Shown: positions 9,162-18,616, numbered from the stretch's first letter. The stretch: 64,000 nucleotides of DNA from Alistipes sp. ZOR0009 (GCF_000798815.1 NZ_JTLD01000021.1:25016-89015); one strand, 5' to 3'. The notes: generated from the letters alone by a model not told the origin. Program-made: numbers and translations.

Positions 9162-9641
9162 TTAGAACGTATATCGAGCAAATATTCCTAGGTGCACGTT
9201 TAACTTAGTTTCGTCTGCAAGGTTGATGCAAGGTCCTAGCTCTGCACCTATGTTGAGAGGTATTTCTGGGAATTTATATTCAACGCCACCTACTCCGTTG
9301 ACCCCCAGTGCAATGTTGTTGTCGTGGTTGGAGTCGTTCCATAATGAGTTGTGTCCGCTGATGAAGATGAGGTGTCCTCCTCCTCCTACAAACCAATTTA
9401 AATGAGGAACTTCTTTTATGGGGAAAAAATATTGGTAAGAACCCGTAAAACCTAAGGTGTTATTGCCAAAGGTAAACCCTGCTTCAATGGCGTTTTCCCT
9501 GCTAACAAAAAGCTTATAGGTGATTCCGCTATATGTTCCAAATTTGATACCAATAGCATTCCCATATTCTTGAGCCTTTGCGCTGCCGCCAGTGGAGCAT
9601 ACTCCTAAAAATATGGCTACTGCAATAAAAAAATGTCTCAT
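9162..9641 (-). CDS. Small outer-membrane beta-barrel protein
   Basis: A 159-residue secreted protein with a clear signal peptide (MRHFFIAVAIFLGVCSTGGSAKA, cleavage before QEYG). The mature part is made of alternating short beta-strands with Gly and aromatic residues (KFGTYSGITYKLF, GFTFGNNTLGFTGSYQYFF, WFVGGGGHLIF, VGGVEYKFPEIPLNIGAELG) and ends in the aromatic YTF typical of outer-membrane barrels. An 8-stranded OmpA-like or porin-family barrel is likely. It starts 2 bp after the mpl stop, so the two form an operon. Function unknown. Confidence 0.8.
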   Translation of the reverse strand: MRHFFIAVAIFLGVCSTGGSAKAQEYGNAIGIKFGTYSGITYKLFVSRENAIEAGFTFGNNTLGFTGSYQYFFPIKEVPHLNWFVGGGGHLIFISGHNSLWNDSNHDNNIALGVNGVGGVEYKFPEIPLNIGAELGPCINLADETKLNVHLGIFARYTF

Positions 9642-9643
9642 TT

Positions 9644-11011
9644 TTATTTGATGTTTTGTTCTACGAGTTCTTGTGCAAAAGATTTTAAATCTACACCAGA
9701 GAAGTTTCCTGATGTCATAATTAGCAGGTTGCTGTTGGTGTACTGTATTTTTTTTAGTTCAGAGATGAGCTGCTCGCTGCTGGTGAAAACTTCCACATTT
9801 CCTCCGAAGGCTGCTTTTACCTCCTCTTTGTTGATTTCAGGAAGCCGTTTGTGCTTAATTGTTTCAGGGTTGAAGTAGACATACGCAACATCAGACTTGC
9901 TCATCGTTCCTCGATATTCTGATAGAAAATCCTTATTAAGGCTGCTGAATGTGTGTAGTTCCATGCAGGCTATTAACTTCCTATTGGGGAATTGTTCTTT
10001 TACAGCTTGGGTTGTTGCCTTAAGTTTTGACGGAGAGTGGGCAAAGTCTAGATATATGTTGGTGTCTGACTTTGAAGCAAGTAGCTGTAGGCGTTTAGCT
10101 GCGCCAGCGAAGGTTGCTATTGCCTCATAGAAGAGGTCGCTACTTATGCCTATGGCGGTGCAAATGGCCTTTGCTCCTGCGATGTTTTGAAGGTTGTGCT
10201 CTCCAAAAATTTTGAGAGGAACATCTGCACTTTCTGTTGTTAGAATGCAAACTCCATTTACAACCTTGTATGGATGCGTGTTGTATGCCTGCTTGCTAAT
10301 TGAGGTCTTTGTTTCGTTTGCAATTTTTGAGAGGTGCTCGTCTTGAGCGAAGTATATGAACGTTCCGTTCTCTTCAACTAAATCGGCAAAGATTTTGAAC
10401 TGTTCAACGTAAATGTCAAATGTTGGAAATACGTTGATGTGGTCCCACGCAATTCCGGTGACAAGCGCAATGTTGGGGTTGTAAAGATGAAACTTAGGTC
10501 GTAAGTCTATTGGAGAGGTGAGGTATTCGTCTCCCTCAAATACGGCATATTTTGCATCGTCAGAGAGGCTGACCATTGTCTCAAATCCATCCAATTGAGC
10601 GCCTACCATGTAGTCGAATTTGATATTAGCGTGTTTTAAAACGTGCATAACCATTGCCGTTGTGCTCGTTTTGCCATGACTCCCACCTATAACAATACGA
10701 CATTTGTTTTTAGTTTGCTCGTAAAGGTATTCAGGATACGAGTATATCTTGAGCCCAAGCTCTTTTGCTCTAATTAATTCTGGGTTATCTTCTCGGGCAT
10801 GCATTCCAAGGATAACCGCATCTAAATTTTGGGTGATTTTTTCAGGATTCCATCCCATTTCGGAGGGGAGTAGCCCTTTTTTGTCCAAGCGTGTGCGAGA
10901 GGGTTCAAAAATTTCATCGTCCGATCCTGTTACTTGATATCCTTTTTGATGTAGCGTAAGTGCTAAGTTATGCATTGCGCTGCCTCCAATTGCTATAAAG
11001 TGAACTCTCAT
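9644..11011 (-). CDS. mpl: Mur ligase family protein, Mpl-type (murein tripeptide ligase)
   Basis: Probably joins recycled L-Ala-gamma-D-Glu-meso-DAP to UDP-MurNAc in cell-wall recycling. The N-terminal Rossmann-like domain MRVHFIAIGGSAMHNLAL, the ATP-binding GGSHGKTSTTAMV near residue 112, and the Mur ligase central motifs (FEGDEY, ITGIAWDHINVF, FGEHNLQNIAGA) are clear. MurC is the main alternative; the short N-terminal GGSAMHNLA and the lone position far from a murein cluster favour Mpl. The frame is open to 11098, but the -7 promoter element at 11057-11064 lies inside that extension, so the ATG at 11011 is chosen. The barrel gene follows in the same operon. Confidence 0.88.
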   Translation of the reverse strand: MRVHFIAIGGSAMHNLALTLHQKGYQVTGSDDEIFEPSRTRLDKKGLLPSEMGWNPEKITQNLDAVILGMHAREDNPELIRAKELGLKIYSYPEYLYEQTKNKCRIVIGGSHGKTSTTAMVMHVLKHANIKFDYMVGAQLDGFETMVSLSDDAKYAVFEGDEYLTSPIDLRPKFHLYNPNIALVTGIAWDHINVFPTFDIYVEQFKIFADLVEENGTFIYFAQDEHLSKIANETKTSISKQAYNTHPYKVVNGVCILTTESADVPLKIFGEHNLQNIAGAKAICTAIGISSDLFYEAIATFAGAAKRLQLLASKSDTNIYLDFAHSPSKLKATTQAVKEQFPNRKLIACMELHTFSSLNKDFLSEYRGTMSKSDVAYVYFNPETIKHKRLPEINKEEVKAAFGGNVEVFTSSEQLISELKKIQYTNSNLLIMTSGNFSGVDLKSFAQELVEQNIK

Positions 11012-11056
11012 AGTTACAATGGCTTCTTGGTTGGTAATGTGTGTTTTTCTAGAAAA

Positions 11057-11064
11057 CAAAGATA
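11057..11064 (-). promoter_or_regulatory. -7 promoter element of mpl
   Basis: TATCTTTG on the minus strand is an exact TAnnTTTG match about 45 bases before the chosen mpl ATG. No clear -33 element is seen. It sits back-to-back with the promoter of the divergent hydrolase gene. Confidence 0.5.
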
Positions 11065-11103
11065 GGAGAATGTGGTGACGATGCGATGAGATAGGCAACT
11101 TTT

Positions 11104-11134
11104 ATTGTGCTGGCTCGTTTATATGCTAACTTTG
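11104..11134 (+). promoter_or_regulatory. Promoter of the metallo-beta-lactamase-fold gene
   Basis: ATTG (11104-11107), a 19-base spacer and TAACTTTG (11127-11134) fit the Bacteroidota consensus closely. With a start site about 6-7 bases downstream, an ATG at 11145 would be almost leaderless, so the ATG at 11154 is the better start. Confidence 0.65.
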
Positions 11135-11153
11135 AATCTTAAAAATGAACGTA

Positions 11154-11999
11154 ATGAAACTGTCGTCAGTTAATATAACCAATTTTAAAATTGATGGAGG
11201 AGCAATGTTTGGTGTTGTGCCAAAGGTGCTTTGGCAGCGAACTTATCCTGCAGATGAAAGTAACCTTTGCTCTTGGGCCTTGCGGAGCTTGGTTGTTGAA
11301 GATGGAGATCGTGTTGTCCTCGTTGACAATGGATTTGGGGATAAGCAGGATGCCAAATTTTTAAGCCATTTTTATTTGTTTGGAGGAGATGGTCTTTTGG
11401 ATGGCTTGGCAAAGCACGGCTATGCCCCCGAGGATATAACTGATATTGTCATTACCCACATGCATTACGATCATTGTGGTGGAGGACTTAAGTTTAATGC
11501 AGAAACAGGGGGCATAGAAGCCGTTTTTCCTAATGCAACGATTCATATCTCACGCTCGCATTGGAACTGGGCTGTAAATCCCAATGCACGGGAGGCCGAC
11601 TCATTTTTGCCCGAAAATATACTCCCTATGTTGGAGTTAGGTTTAGTGAATTTTATTGAAGAAGGTGGAATGTTAACGTCTAATGTCGAGCTTCGAATCT
11701 TTGATGGGCACACACGAGGTCAGATAATCCCAATAATTCATCATCCAAAGGGAAAACTTGTGTTTGTTGCTGACTTATTTCCTTCAACAGCGCATATTCC
11801 TTTGCCATACATAATGAGCTATGACGTAGAACCAATGGTAACATTAAAGGAAAAGGAGGTTTTTTTAACTGAGTCGACAAATTTGGGGTACACCTTTTTC
11901 TTTCAGCACGATTTTTATACAGAGTGCTGCACTCTCAAGCATACACCGAAAGGAGTTAGGGCTGATCGCCTATTTGCGTTGTCCGAATTTTTAAAATAA
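11154..11999 (+). CDS. Metallo-beta-lactamase fold hydrolase
   Basis: A zinc-dependent hydrolase of the MBL superfamily, about 281 residues. The HxHxDH motif is present as THMHYDHCGG near residue 105, with a further Asp in FVADLF and His residues in GHTRGQIIP and QHDFY that complete the two-metal site. The opening MKLSSVNITNFKIDGGAMFG resembles the lactonase-like/ quorum-quenching branch, but the substrate cannot be told from sequence. The start at 11154 rather than ATG 11145 is chosen from the promoter position. It is a single gene closed by a strong terminator. Confidence 0.88.
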   Translation: MKLSSVNITNFKIDGGAMFGVVPKVLWQRTYPADESNLCSWALRSLVVEDGDRVVLVDNGFGDKQDAKFLSHFYLFGGDGLLDGLAKHGYAPEDITDIVITHMHYDHCGGGLKFNAETGGIEAVFPNATIHISRSHWNWAVNPNAREADSFLPENILPMLELGLVNFIEEGGMLTSNVELRIFDGHTRGQIIPIIHHPKGKLVFVADLFPSTAHIPLPYIMSYDVEPMVTLKEKEVFLTESTNLGYTFFFQHDFYTECCTLKHTPKGVRADRLFALSEFLK

Positions 12000-12025
12000 A
12001 AGGGTGCTTTTAGGCACCCTTTTTT
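11998..12025 (+). terminator. Rho-independent terminator after the MBL gene
   Basis: Stem AAAAGGGTGC/GCACCCTTTT with a TTTTAG loop and a T-run. It can also act for the convergent methyltransferase gene that ends at 12024. Confidence 0.85.
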
Positions 12026-12752
12026 ATTTGGCTACAAATATAAACGAGTAACTGTCGGAGAGTAGAGTATCGCCGTTGAATGCTCCATACAGGTCTACAT
12101 CATAAAAACCTGCATTTTCTAAGAAAAATAGCGCTTCTTCAGGAAGCAATGGGTATAGCGTCTCCCTATTCTCAAGTATTTTTCCAGAACTTTTGATGTA
12201 AGTTCTAGTTTTAAAGTATAAAGGTTCTCCTGGTCCTGTAAACTGGTAGCTTCTTTCGAAGCTAATAAACTCATTGTCTATAGTTGGTAGGCCCGTAACC
12301 ATCTTGTCAAAGATGCGACGGTAGTTGATGATCTGTCCTATGAACTTTCCATCAGGCTTAAGAAGCGACCTTACCGACGAGAATAGATTCTCGATTGCTT
12401 CTGGGCTTCCTAAGTGAACGATTGAGTTGCCAAAGGAGTAGATAGAGTCGAAGCTGCCTGCTTTGAAGCTGCGTTGAATCTTATTCATGTCCTCGACTAA
12501 AAAGGTGGTTTTCCCGTTCCCTTTTCCTTTTTGGTGAGCAATTTCGATCATTTTTTCATCAATGTCGATACCTACAGTGTTGAACCCTTCTTCAGCAAGT
12601 GCAACGGCAAGGCTTCCCGTACCACAGCCTAAGTCTAGTAAAACGGGATTCTCTTCTGGTGACAGTCTGCTGGTAATAAATTCAATTTGCAGCGGATTTA
12701 ATGGGAATATGTAGTCGTAATAATCCGCAATGCTTGCATAGGAGTCACTCAT
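12024..12752 (-). CDS. Class I SAM-dependent methyltransferase
   Basis: A 242-residue cytosolic methyltransferase. Motif I reads LLDLGCGTGSLAVALAEEG near residue 38, motif II GIDIDEKMIEIA, and the motif III region FDSIYSFGNSIVHL. The C-terminal third (YQFTGPGEPLYFKTRTYIKS) is a mainly beta substrate-binding part. The substrate cannot be assigned. It converges on the MBL hydrolase gene with only a terminator between them. Confidence 0.85.
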   Translation of the reverse strand: MSDSYASIADYYDYIFPLNPLQIEFITSRLSPEENPVLLDLGCGTGSLAVALAEEGFNTVGIDIDEKMIEIAHQKGKGNGKTTFLVEDMNKIQRSFKAGSFDSIYSFGNSIVHLGSPEAIENLFSSVRSLLKPDGKFIGQIINYRRIFDKMVTGLPTIDNEFISFERSYQFTGPGEPLYFKTRTYIKSSGKILENRETLYPLLPEEALFFLENAGFYDVDLYGAFNGDTLLSDSYSFIFVAK

Positions 12753-13055
12753 AGTTTTAAGTTTAAAATTTTGGTCATTGGTAGCAGTAATTAACCATCA
12801 ACAAGTTAGCGTAAAACTTAAAAAATCGCAAATAAACTGGCAGATTTTTTTAATATGCTATCTCTCAAACCTATACGATTTAAATAATTGAACGGATTAA
12901 CCTCCACATTCAAAAAATCACACAAAATTATCTTTTAAATGCATATAAAAAAGGTAAGCGTTGTGCTCGAAGGATAAAATGCTTTAATCGAAAGTGTTAA
13001 ATCTGGTGTTTTTATGAAAAAACGAGAAGTTTTTACGCTTCTCGTTAAATTATTT
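12753..13055. other. Gene-free spacer between methyltransferase and pgi
   Basis: An AT-rich stretch between two genes on the minus strand. Apart from the pgi terminator hairpin at 13021-13046 I see no reading frame, RNA gene or exact promoter motif. The methyltransferase promoter presumably lies near its left end. Confidence 0.5.
13021..13046 (-). terminator. Terminator hairpin after pgi
   Basis: A perfect 9-bp stem AACGAGAAG/CTTCTCGTT with an eight-base loop lies ten bases beyond the pgi stop. Confidence 0.7.
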
Positions 13056-14396
13056 TTAAAGTCTTGCTCTTAACTTTTTGCCTTCTTCTTCAAATCCGGG
13101 CTTATCGAGGAGGGCAAACATGTTGGCTTTGTAGGCCTCTACGCCTGGCTGATCGAATGGGTTAACATTTAAGATTTGACCGCTGATGCCACAGGCCTTC
13201 TCGAAGAAGTAGATGAGACCTCCGAGCGTTAGCTCGTTTAATCTTTCAATATCCAATCGAATGGCAGGTACTCCTCCATCTTGGTGAGCAATAATGGTTC
13301 CTAGCTCTGCCATCTTGTTGACATAGTCTATGTTCTTATTGGCAAGGAAGTTTAACTTGTCTAGGTTGTCCTTATCTTCGGGAACCAGTAGAGTTCTGTT
13401 TACACTTTCAACCGCAAGGAAGGTTTCAAAAAGGATGCGTTCTCCTTCTTGGATGTATTGTCCCATAGAGTGCAGGTCGGTAGAAAAATCGGCTGCAGCA
13501 GGAAGTAGCCCTTTGTTTTCCTTCCCTTCGCTTTCGCCGTACAGCTGCTTCCACCACTCCCCAAAGTAGTGAAGTTTTGGGTTGAAGTTCACCAGCATTT
13601 CAACTTTCTTGCCTTTGTTGTAAAGAGCATTTCTTGCGGCGGCATACTGCTCAGCCGGATTTTGATCAAATGAAACCTCCGGTTTACACTGCTCGGCCAT
13701 GGCCTTTGCTCCTTCTACCAGCTGGGCGATGTCAAAGCCCGCAATCGCAATAGGAAGTAGTCCAACTGGTGTGAGAACGGAAAAACGTCCTCCAACGTTG
13801 TCTGGAATTACGAATGTTTTGTAGCCCTCTGCATTTGCGAGCTGACGAAGCGCTCCTTTTGATTCATCGGTAATTGCGACGATCCTGCGCTTTGCCTCGT
13901 CTTTACCGTATTTCTCTTCTATGTGATTTTTGATAAGACGGAAGGCGATAGCAGGTTCTGTTGTTGTTCCCGATTTAGAGATGACAACGCAAGCTGCTGA
14001 TTTTGTTTTTATGTAGTCAAGCAGCTCGGCATGGTAGTCTTCTCCAATGTTCTGACCTGCAAAAATTACATGGGGGTGCTTACCTTGGATGTAAGGCGCA
14101 AAGCTGTTGGACAACGCTTCTATTACGGATTTAGCACCAAGGTATGAGCCTCCAATTCCTATTACCACAACAACATCAACGTTGGAGGAAATCGAAGATG
14201 CCGTACTTTTGATGTCTGCAATTTGTTCGCTGGTGATTTCGTAGGGAAGAGTTACCCATCCCAAAAAATCACTTCCTTTACTGGTGCCATCGTGCAATTG
14301 TTTGTTGCTCTGCTTTGCAAGTTGGCTCAATCCTTCAACCTCTTGAGCCGTAGCGAAAGGCGCCACTTTGCTTAGGTTTACCTTGACTTTTACCAT
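13056..14396 (-). CDS. pgi: Glucose-6-phosphate isomerase
   Basis: Interconverts glucose-6-phosphate and fructose-6-phosphate in glycolysis and gluconeogenesis. The SIS-type sugar-phosphate site is seen in [19 protein letters not shown] and [20 protein letters not shown] signature 1 appears as [17 protein letters not shown], and the C-terminal catalytic region contains [12 protein letters not shown]. The 446-residue length is that of the short bacterial PGI class. It follows gpsA on the same strand with a 44-bp gap, so it is probably the last gene of the lipoprotein-gpsA-pgi transcript. Confidence 0.97.
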   Translation of the reverse strand: MVKVKVNLSKVAPFATAQEVEGLSQLAKQSNKQLHDGTSKGSDFLGWVTLPYEITSEQIADIKSTASSISSNVDVVVVIGIGGSYLGAKSVIEALSNSFAPYIQGKHPHVIFAGQNIGEDYHAELLDYIKTKSAACVVISKSGTTTEPAIAFRLIKNHIEEKYGKDEAKRRIVAITDESKGALRQLANAEGYKTFVIPDNVGGRFSVLTPVGLLPIAIAGFDIAQLVEGAKAMAEQCKPEVSFDQNPAEQYAAARNALYNKGKKVEMLVNFNPKLHYFGEWWKQLYGESEGKENKGLLPAAADFSTDLHSMGQYIQEGERILFETFLAVESVNRTLLVPEDKDNLDKLNFLANKNIDYVNKMAELGTIIAHQDGGVPAIRLDIERLNELTLGGLIYFFEKACGISGQILNVNPFDQPGVEAYKANMFALLDKPGFEEEGKKLRARL

Positions 14397-14440
14397 TTTA
14401 AATCATTTTTTGTTTAAAAGTACCACTTAAACTTTGTATT

Positions 14441-15460
14441 CTAACGTAGCTTTTCTATGAGCTGCTTCATTGCATATTTGGGGTTGATGTTGAGGTATAG
14501 GATGTTGTACACTGTTTCTGCAATTGGCATCTCCACTTTGTATTTTTTGTTGATGGAGTTTATGCAGTTTGATGCGTAAAATCCTTCTGCAACCATGTTC
14601 ATTTCTGCCATTGTTGCTTTAACCGTATAGCCTTTGCCAATCATACTTCCGAAGGTTCTGTTTCGGCTGAAGCTTGAGTAGCACGTTACAAGAAGATCAC
14701 CTAAGTAGGCTGATGAGTCTACATTCCGCTTGCAGGGATAGGTAGAGTCGAGGAAGCGTTTCATTTCGCATTGTGCGTTTGATACAAGTACGGCCTGAAA
14801 GTTGTCTCCGTAGCCTAATCCGTGGCAAATGCCAGATGCTATCGCATAGATATTCTTTAAAACGGCAGCGTATTCAACACCATAAATGTCGGTAGTTGTA
14901 GTTGTTTTAATGAAATGGCATTCAAACTTTTCGGCAAGAAGCTGCGCGTTGTGCTTGCTTTTGCAGGCTAAAGTAAGGTATGATAGCCTCTCCAAAGCAA
15001 CTTCTTCGGCATGGCAAGGGCCTGTGACAACTCCTATATTATCGAATGGAATTTCATATTTCTGGTTAAAAAATTCGGCAATGGTTAGAAAGTCATTTGG
15101 AATAATCCCTTTTACAGCAGAGATGATAAACTTCTCTTTTATAGAAACCGAGATGTTGTTTAGGCTGTCAACTAAGAATGCTGAAGGGATTGCCACAATA
15201 AGTACGTCTGCCTCTTCAATGACTTTGTTGATGTCGTTGGAGAGCCTTATTTTATCTGTGTTTATTTCGGCTGAGCTAATGTACTTAGGATTATGCCCAT
15301 ATTGAAGTATGTGGCTGATCGTATCTTCATTTCTAACAAACCAACCCAGCGAATCGAGGTTGTAGGTCAGTATTTTTACAATTGCCGTAGCCCAACTTCC
15401 GCTGCCAAGAACGGCAATTCGAGAGTTTGGGTTTAAGGATATGTTGCTTTTACGTTGCAT
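14441..15460 (-). CDS. gpsA: Glycerol-3-phosphate dehydrogenase [NAD(P)+]
   Basis: Reduces dihydroxyacetone phosphate to sn-glycerol-3-phosphate for phospholipid synthesis. The Rossmann motif IAVLGSGSWATAIVKIL is near the N-terminus; VTGPCHAEEVAL and YGVEYAAVLKNIYAIASGICHGLGYGDN carry the catalytic Lys and substrate site. The 339-residue length is normal. It lies 12 bp downstream of a small lipoprotein gene and upstream of pgi. Confidence 0.96.
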   Translation of the reverse strand: MQRKSNISLNPNSRIAVLGSGSWATAIVKILTYNLDSLGWFVRNEDTISHILQYGHNPKYISSAEINTDKIRLSNDINKVIEEADVLIVAIPSAFLVDSLNNISVSIKEKFIISAVKGIIPNDFLTIAEFFNQKYEIPFDNIGVVTGPCHAEEVALERLSYLTLACKSKHNAQLLAEKFECHFIKTTTTTDIYGVEYAAVLKNIYAIASGICHGLGYGDNFQAVLVSNAQCEMKRFLDSTYPCKRNVDSSAYLGDLLVTCYSSFSRNRTFGSMIGKGYTVKATMAEMNMVAEGFYASNCINSINKKYKVEMPIAETVYNILYLNINPKYAMKQLIEKLR

Positions 15461-15472
15461 GCTAGGTAGTTG

Positions 15473-15661
15473 TTAGTTATGCTTGCGGGGATGTCCAAAA
15501 CGGGATACGTTGTATTTGGGGCAATCGCAAGGCTTTGTATTCCTTTTATATGACGAATTTGGGGCTGTTCTTGATGTTGTGCAAGACGATGTTACAACTC
15601 CTCCTAAAATAATTAGAGGGAAGAAAAGTGTGAGTAAGTGTTGTTTTTTTAATCTTGCCAT
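15473..15661 (-). CDS. Small predicted lipoprotein, 62 residues
   Basis: A short secreted protein of unknown function. MARLKKQHLLTLFFPLIIL is a typical signal peptide, followed by a possible lipobox around GVVTSSC. The mature part is only about 35 residues and ends in the Cys-containing CDCPKYNVSRFGHPRKHN, a polar basic tail. That it is real is supported by the signal peptide, the 12-bp spacing to gpsA, and the lack of another gene here. I recall similar short CDCPK-type proteins in Bacteroidota, but cannot verify this. Confidence 0.6.
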   Translation of the reverse strand: MARLKKQHLLTLFFPLIILGGVVTSSCTTSRTAPNSSYKRNTKPCDCPKYNVSRFGHPRKHN

Positions 15662-15756
15662 GGCTAACTTTTTGGAATGTAAAGTTACGACAAAAGAAGT
15701 AAAAGTGTAAGAGCTTTCCTGCTTAAGTACCCATTCAGACTTCCCGAGGTATGCTT

Positions 15757-15796
15757 AAAAAAGAGAAAGGCACTAAAAAGTGCCTTTCTCTTTTTT
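15757..15796 (-). terminator. Strong terminator after lysS
   Basis: A 17-bp perfect stem: one arm A6-GAGAAAGGCAC (15757-15773), the other GTGCCTTTCTC-T6 (15780-15796), with a TAAAAA loop. It lies ten bases beyond the lysS stop. Confidence 0.9.
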
Positions 15797-15806
15797 ATAT
15801 CTTGGG

Positions 15807-17531
15807 TTAGGCGCCAATCCATCCTTTTACATCGTCGGCAGAAGGATTCGAAAGCCCTAACTTGTGCTTTTTGTTCATTCCGCAAAGATCGTTGAAAAGT
15901 TTTCCTGGGTTTGCCTTTTTTAGTGATTCGATGGTGGTGTAGCCCATTTTTTGGATTACAGGGATCCATTCAGCAGGAATTCCAATTGAAAGATAGGCTT
16001 CCGTGTCATCCTTTGCGACCTTTTTTTCGGGGCGCATTTGTGGGAAAAACAGGACATCCTGAATCGAAGGTTGGTTGGTCATAAGCATGGTAAGTCGGTC
16101 GATCCCAATTCCCATACCAGAACAGGTTGGCATTCCATACTCTAGCGCTCTTACGAAATCCATGTCGATGAACATCGCTTCATCGTCTCCTTTTTCAGAA
16201 AGCTTCATTTGCTCCTGAAAGCGCTCTAGTTGGTCTATTGGATCATTTAACTCCGAATAGGCGTTGCAAAGCTCTTTCCCATTAACCATAAGTTCGAAGC
16301 GCTCTGTTAGAGCTGGGTTGCTGCGGTGACGCTTGCAAAGTGGCGACATTTCGGTTGGGTAATCCATCACGAATGTAGGTTGGATGAAGTTGCCTTCGCA
16401 TTTTTCTCCAAATATTTCGTCGATAAGCTTTGCCTTACCCATGGTTTCGTCTGCTTCAACTCCAATTTCTTTGCAAACTTTTCTGATTTCCTCTTCGTTC
16501 ATGGTGGAAACATCAACGCCAGCATACTCCTTAATCGCATCCAGAATGGTGATGCGGCGGAATGGTGCTTTAAAGTCAATCGTCTTATCACCCACCTGTA
16601 CTTGTGTTGTGCCATGTAGCGCAAGAGCTACTTTTTCAATCATTTGCTCGGTGAATTCCATCATCCAGAAGTAGTCTTTGTAGGCTACATAAATTTCCAT
16701 TACGGTAAATTCTGGATTATGAGTTCTGTCCATTCCTTCATTGCGGAAGTCTTTGGCAAACTCGTATACCCCTTCAAAACCTCCAACAATCAACCTTTTT
16801 AGGTAGAGTTCGTTGGCAATGCGAAGGTATAACGGCATATCTAGCGCGTTGTGGTGCGTGATAAATGGCCTTGCTGATGCTCCTCCAGGAATTGGTTGAA
16901 GGATAGGTGTTTCTACTTCGAGGTATCCTTTTGCATTAAAGTATTCGCGCATCGTACTGATAATCTTTGCACGTTGCACGAAAACGTCTCGAACTTGCGG
17001 GTTGACGATAAGATCGACATAGCGCATGCGGTAGCGTTGCTCCGGATCGCTAAAGGCGTCAAAAACTTGGCCTTCCTTTTCTTTTACAATGGGAAGTGGT
17101 CGGAGTGATTTCGATAGAAGTTTTAGTTCTTTAGCGTGAATGGAAAGTTCTCCTGTCTTTGTTACAAAGACAAAGCCTTTAATGCCAACAATATCCCCAA
17201 TGTCGAGCAGCTTTTTGAAAAAGGTGTTGTACAGGGTTGGATCTCCTTCAGGACAAATGTCGTCACGACGAACGTAGACCTGTATTTTTCCTTTGTGATC
17301 TTGAAGTTCGAAGAAGGAAGCGCTGCCCATTATGCGGCGGGTCATCATTCTTCCTGCAATACTTACTTCCTGAAAGTTCCCTTTTGCTTCATCAAAAAGG
17401 TCTTTGATCTCTTCAGTGTTGGTATTTATTTCAAACTTTTCGGCTGGATATGGGTTGATGCCCAACGCTCTTAGCTCTTCCAGCGAGTTGCGGCGTATAA
17501 TTTCCTGTTCGCTTAAGTCTAAATTGATCAT
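15807..17531 (-). CDS. lysS: Lysyl-tRNA synthetase, class II, with C-terminal extension
   Basis: Charges tRNA-Lys. The N-terminal OB-fold anticodon domain ([23 protein letters not shown]) is followed by the class II core: motif 1 around [15 protein letters not shown], motif 2 [22 protein letters not shown] and motif 3 [14 protein letters not shown] near residue 490. About 65 extra residues at the C-terminus ([34 protein letters not shown]) look like a helix-hairpin-helix module, which gives 574 residues against about 500 for E. coli. I believe this tail is known in Bacteroidota LysRS. A TATATTTG promoter element lies upstream. Confidence 0.96.
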   Translation of the reverse strand: MINLDLSEQEIIRRNSLEELRALGINPYPAEKFEINTNTEEIKDLFDEAKGNFQEVSIAGRMMTRRIMGSASFFELQDHKGKIQVYVRRDDICPEGDPTLYNTFFKKLLDIGDIVGIKGFVFVTKTGELSIHAKELKLLSKSLRPLPIVKEKEGQVFDAFSDPEQRYRMRYVDLIVNPQVRDVFVQRAKIISTMREYFNAKGYLEVETPILQPIPGGASARPFITHHNALDMPLYLRIANELYLKRLIVGGFEGVYEFAKDFRNEGMDRTHNPEFTVMEIYVAYKDYFWMMEFTEQMIEKVALALHGTTQVQVGDKTIDFKAPFRRITILDAIKEYAGVDVSTMNEEEIRKVCKEIGVEADETMGKAKLIDEIFGEKCEGNFIQPTFVMDYPTEMSPLCKRHRSNPALTERFELMVNGKELCNAYSELNDPIDQLERFQEQMKLSEKGDDEAMFIDMDFVRALEYGMPTCSGMGIGIDRLTMLMTNQPSIQDVLFFPQMRPEKKVAKDDTEAYLSIGIPAEWIPVIQKMGYTTIESLKKANPGKLFNDLCGMNKKHKLGLSNPSADDVKGWIGA

Positions 17532-17559
17532 CTCCGGATTGACAATTTTGTTTAATTCG

Positions 17560-17567
17560 CAAATATA
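17560..17567 (-). promoter_or_regulatory. -7 promoter element of lysS
   Basis: TATATTTG on the minus strand matches TAnnTTTG exactly, 29 bases before the lysS ATG. No -33 TTTG is seen. Confidence 0.55.
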
Positions 17568-17695
17568 GTAATTATTAGATTTTATGTGCTGTTGAAACTT
17601 TCATGGCTTAATTTCTAGGAGGAAACGTGAACTACTTTAGCTTTTGTTGTCCAAACTTTTTATCATGCATGATGTTTGGCTCAAAAAATAGAGGG

Positions 17696-18583
17696 ATGGA
17701 GAAGAAGTTTGCTTCGAAAATAAGTAAGCCAGATTGGCTAAAGGTGAAATTCACGCAAGGCGAACGGTATGCAAAAACAGCTGCGATTGTAAAAAGTCAT
17801 AATCTGCATACAATTTGCGAAAGTGGAAAATGCCCCAATATAGGGGAGTGCTGGGGGAGAGGTACCGCAACGTTTATGATTGGTGGTGATGTTTGTACCC
17901 GCACCTGTGGTTTTTGTGCTACTAAAATTGGGAAAACCCCAGATTTGGATCTGTTTGAACCATTAAAAGTAGCAAAGTCAATCAGCCTGATGGGGGTTGA
18001 GTATTGTGTAATAACTTCAGTGAATCGGGACGATTTGGAGGATGAAGGTGCCGAGCATTGGTTTCGGACGATCGCAAAAGTAAAGGAGCTAAATCCGAAT
18101 GTTGGAGTGGAGGTTTTGATTCCTGATTTTCATGCTAAAAAGGAACTAATTCAGCGGGTGTTGGATGCAAAACCTCATGTGGTATCTCATAATATGGAAA
18201 CGGTAAAGCGTTTGACCTCAGAAGTCCGCTCTCACGCTGTTTACGACGTTAGCTTGTCTACGCTTAAGTATGTTGCAGATGCTGGTTTTGTTTCTAAATC
18301 GGCGGTGATGCTTGGTTTGGGCGAAAAGGATGATGAAATTTTTCAGCTGATGGATGACTTGTTGGCAGTCGGTTGTAGAATTCTTACAATGGGGCAGTAT
18401 TTGCAGCCTTCCTTTAAGCATCTAAAGGTGGTTGAATTTGTTTCTCCCGAAAAGTTTGATTTGTTCAAACAAGTTGCATTGCAAAAAGGGTTTGATTACG
18501 TAGAAAGTGGACCTTTAGTAAGGTCCTCATATTTAGCCGAACGTGCTTTTCATGGAGTTTTCGGGAGTTCGAGCGCAGAGTAA
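17696..18583 (+). CDS. lipA: Lipoyl synthase, first copy
   Basis: A radical-SAM enzyme that inserts two sulfurs into protein-bound octanoyl groups to make lipoate. Both iron-sulfur sites are complete: the auxiliary C-x4-C-x5-C as CESGKCPNIGEC, the radical-SAM CTRTCGFC, and the C-terminal RSSY that ligates the auxiliary cluster. The start is unsure. The frame is open from GTG 17627, which has an excellent AGGAGG four bases upstream, but that adds a Cys-rich 23-residue leader not expected in LipA; ATG 17696 gives a normal N-terminus (MEKKFASKISKPDWLK). A second copy lies at 21276. The gene is divergent from lysS and closed by a terminator. Confidence 0.93.
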   Translation: MEKKFASKISKPDWLKVKFTQGERYAKTAAIVKSHNLHTICESGKCPNIGECWGRGTATFMIGGDVCTRTCGFCATKIGKTPDLDLFEPLKVAKSISLMGVEYCVITSVNRDDLEDEGAEHWFRTIAKVKELNPNVGVEVLIPDFHAKKELIQRVLDAKPHVVSHNMETVKRLTSEVRSHAVYDVSLSTLKYVADAGFVSKSAVMLGLGEKDDEIFQLMDDLLAVGCRILTMGQYLQPSFKHLKVVEFVSPEKFDLFKQVALQKGFDYVESGPLVRSSYLAERAFHGVFGSSSAE

Positions 18584-18587
18584 AAAG

Positions 18588-18616
18588 AAAGAGCAACCTC
18601 ACGGTGGCTCTTTTTT
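18588..18616 (+). terminator. Rho-independent terminator after the first lipA
   Basis: AAAGAGC pairs with GCTCTTT, with an extra ACC/GGT inside and a TCAC loop, followed by TTTTTT. It ends the lipA transcript before the repeat region. Confidence 0.85.

Noticed and set aside
11012..11098. Longer N-terminus of Mpl starting at 11098
   Set aside because: The extension contains the probable promoter (11057-11064) and precedes the family's normal start MRVHFIAIGG.
17627..17695. N-terminal extension of the first LipA from GTG 17627
   Set aside because: The strong SD is real, but the added residues are not LipA-like, so the annotation uses 17696 and the SD is reported as a finding.
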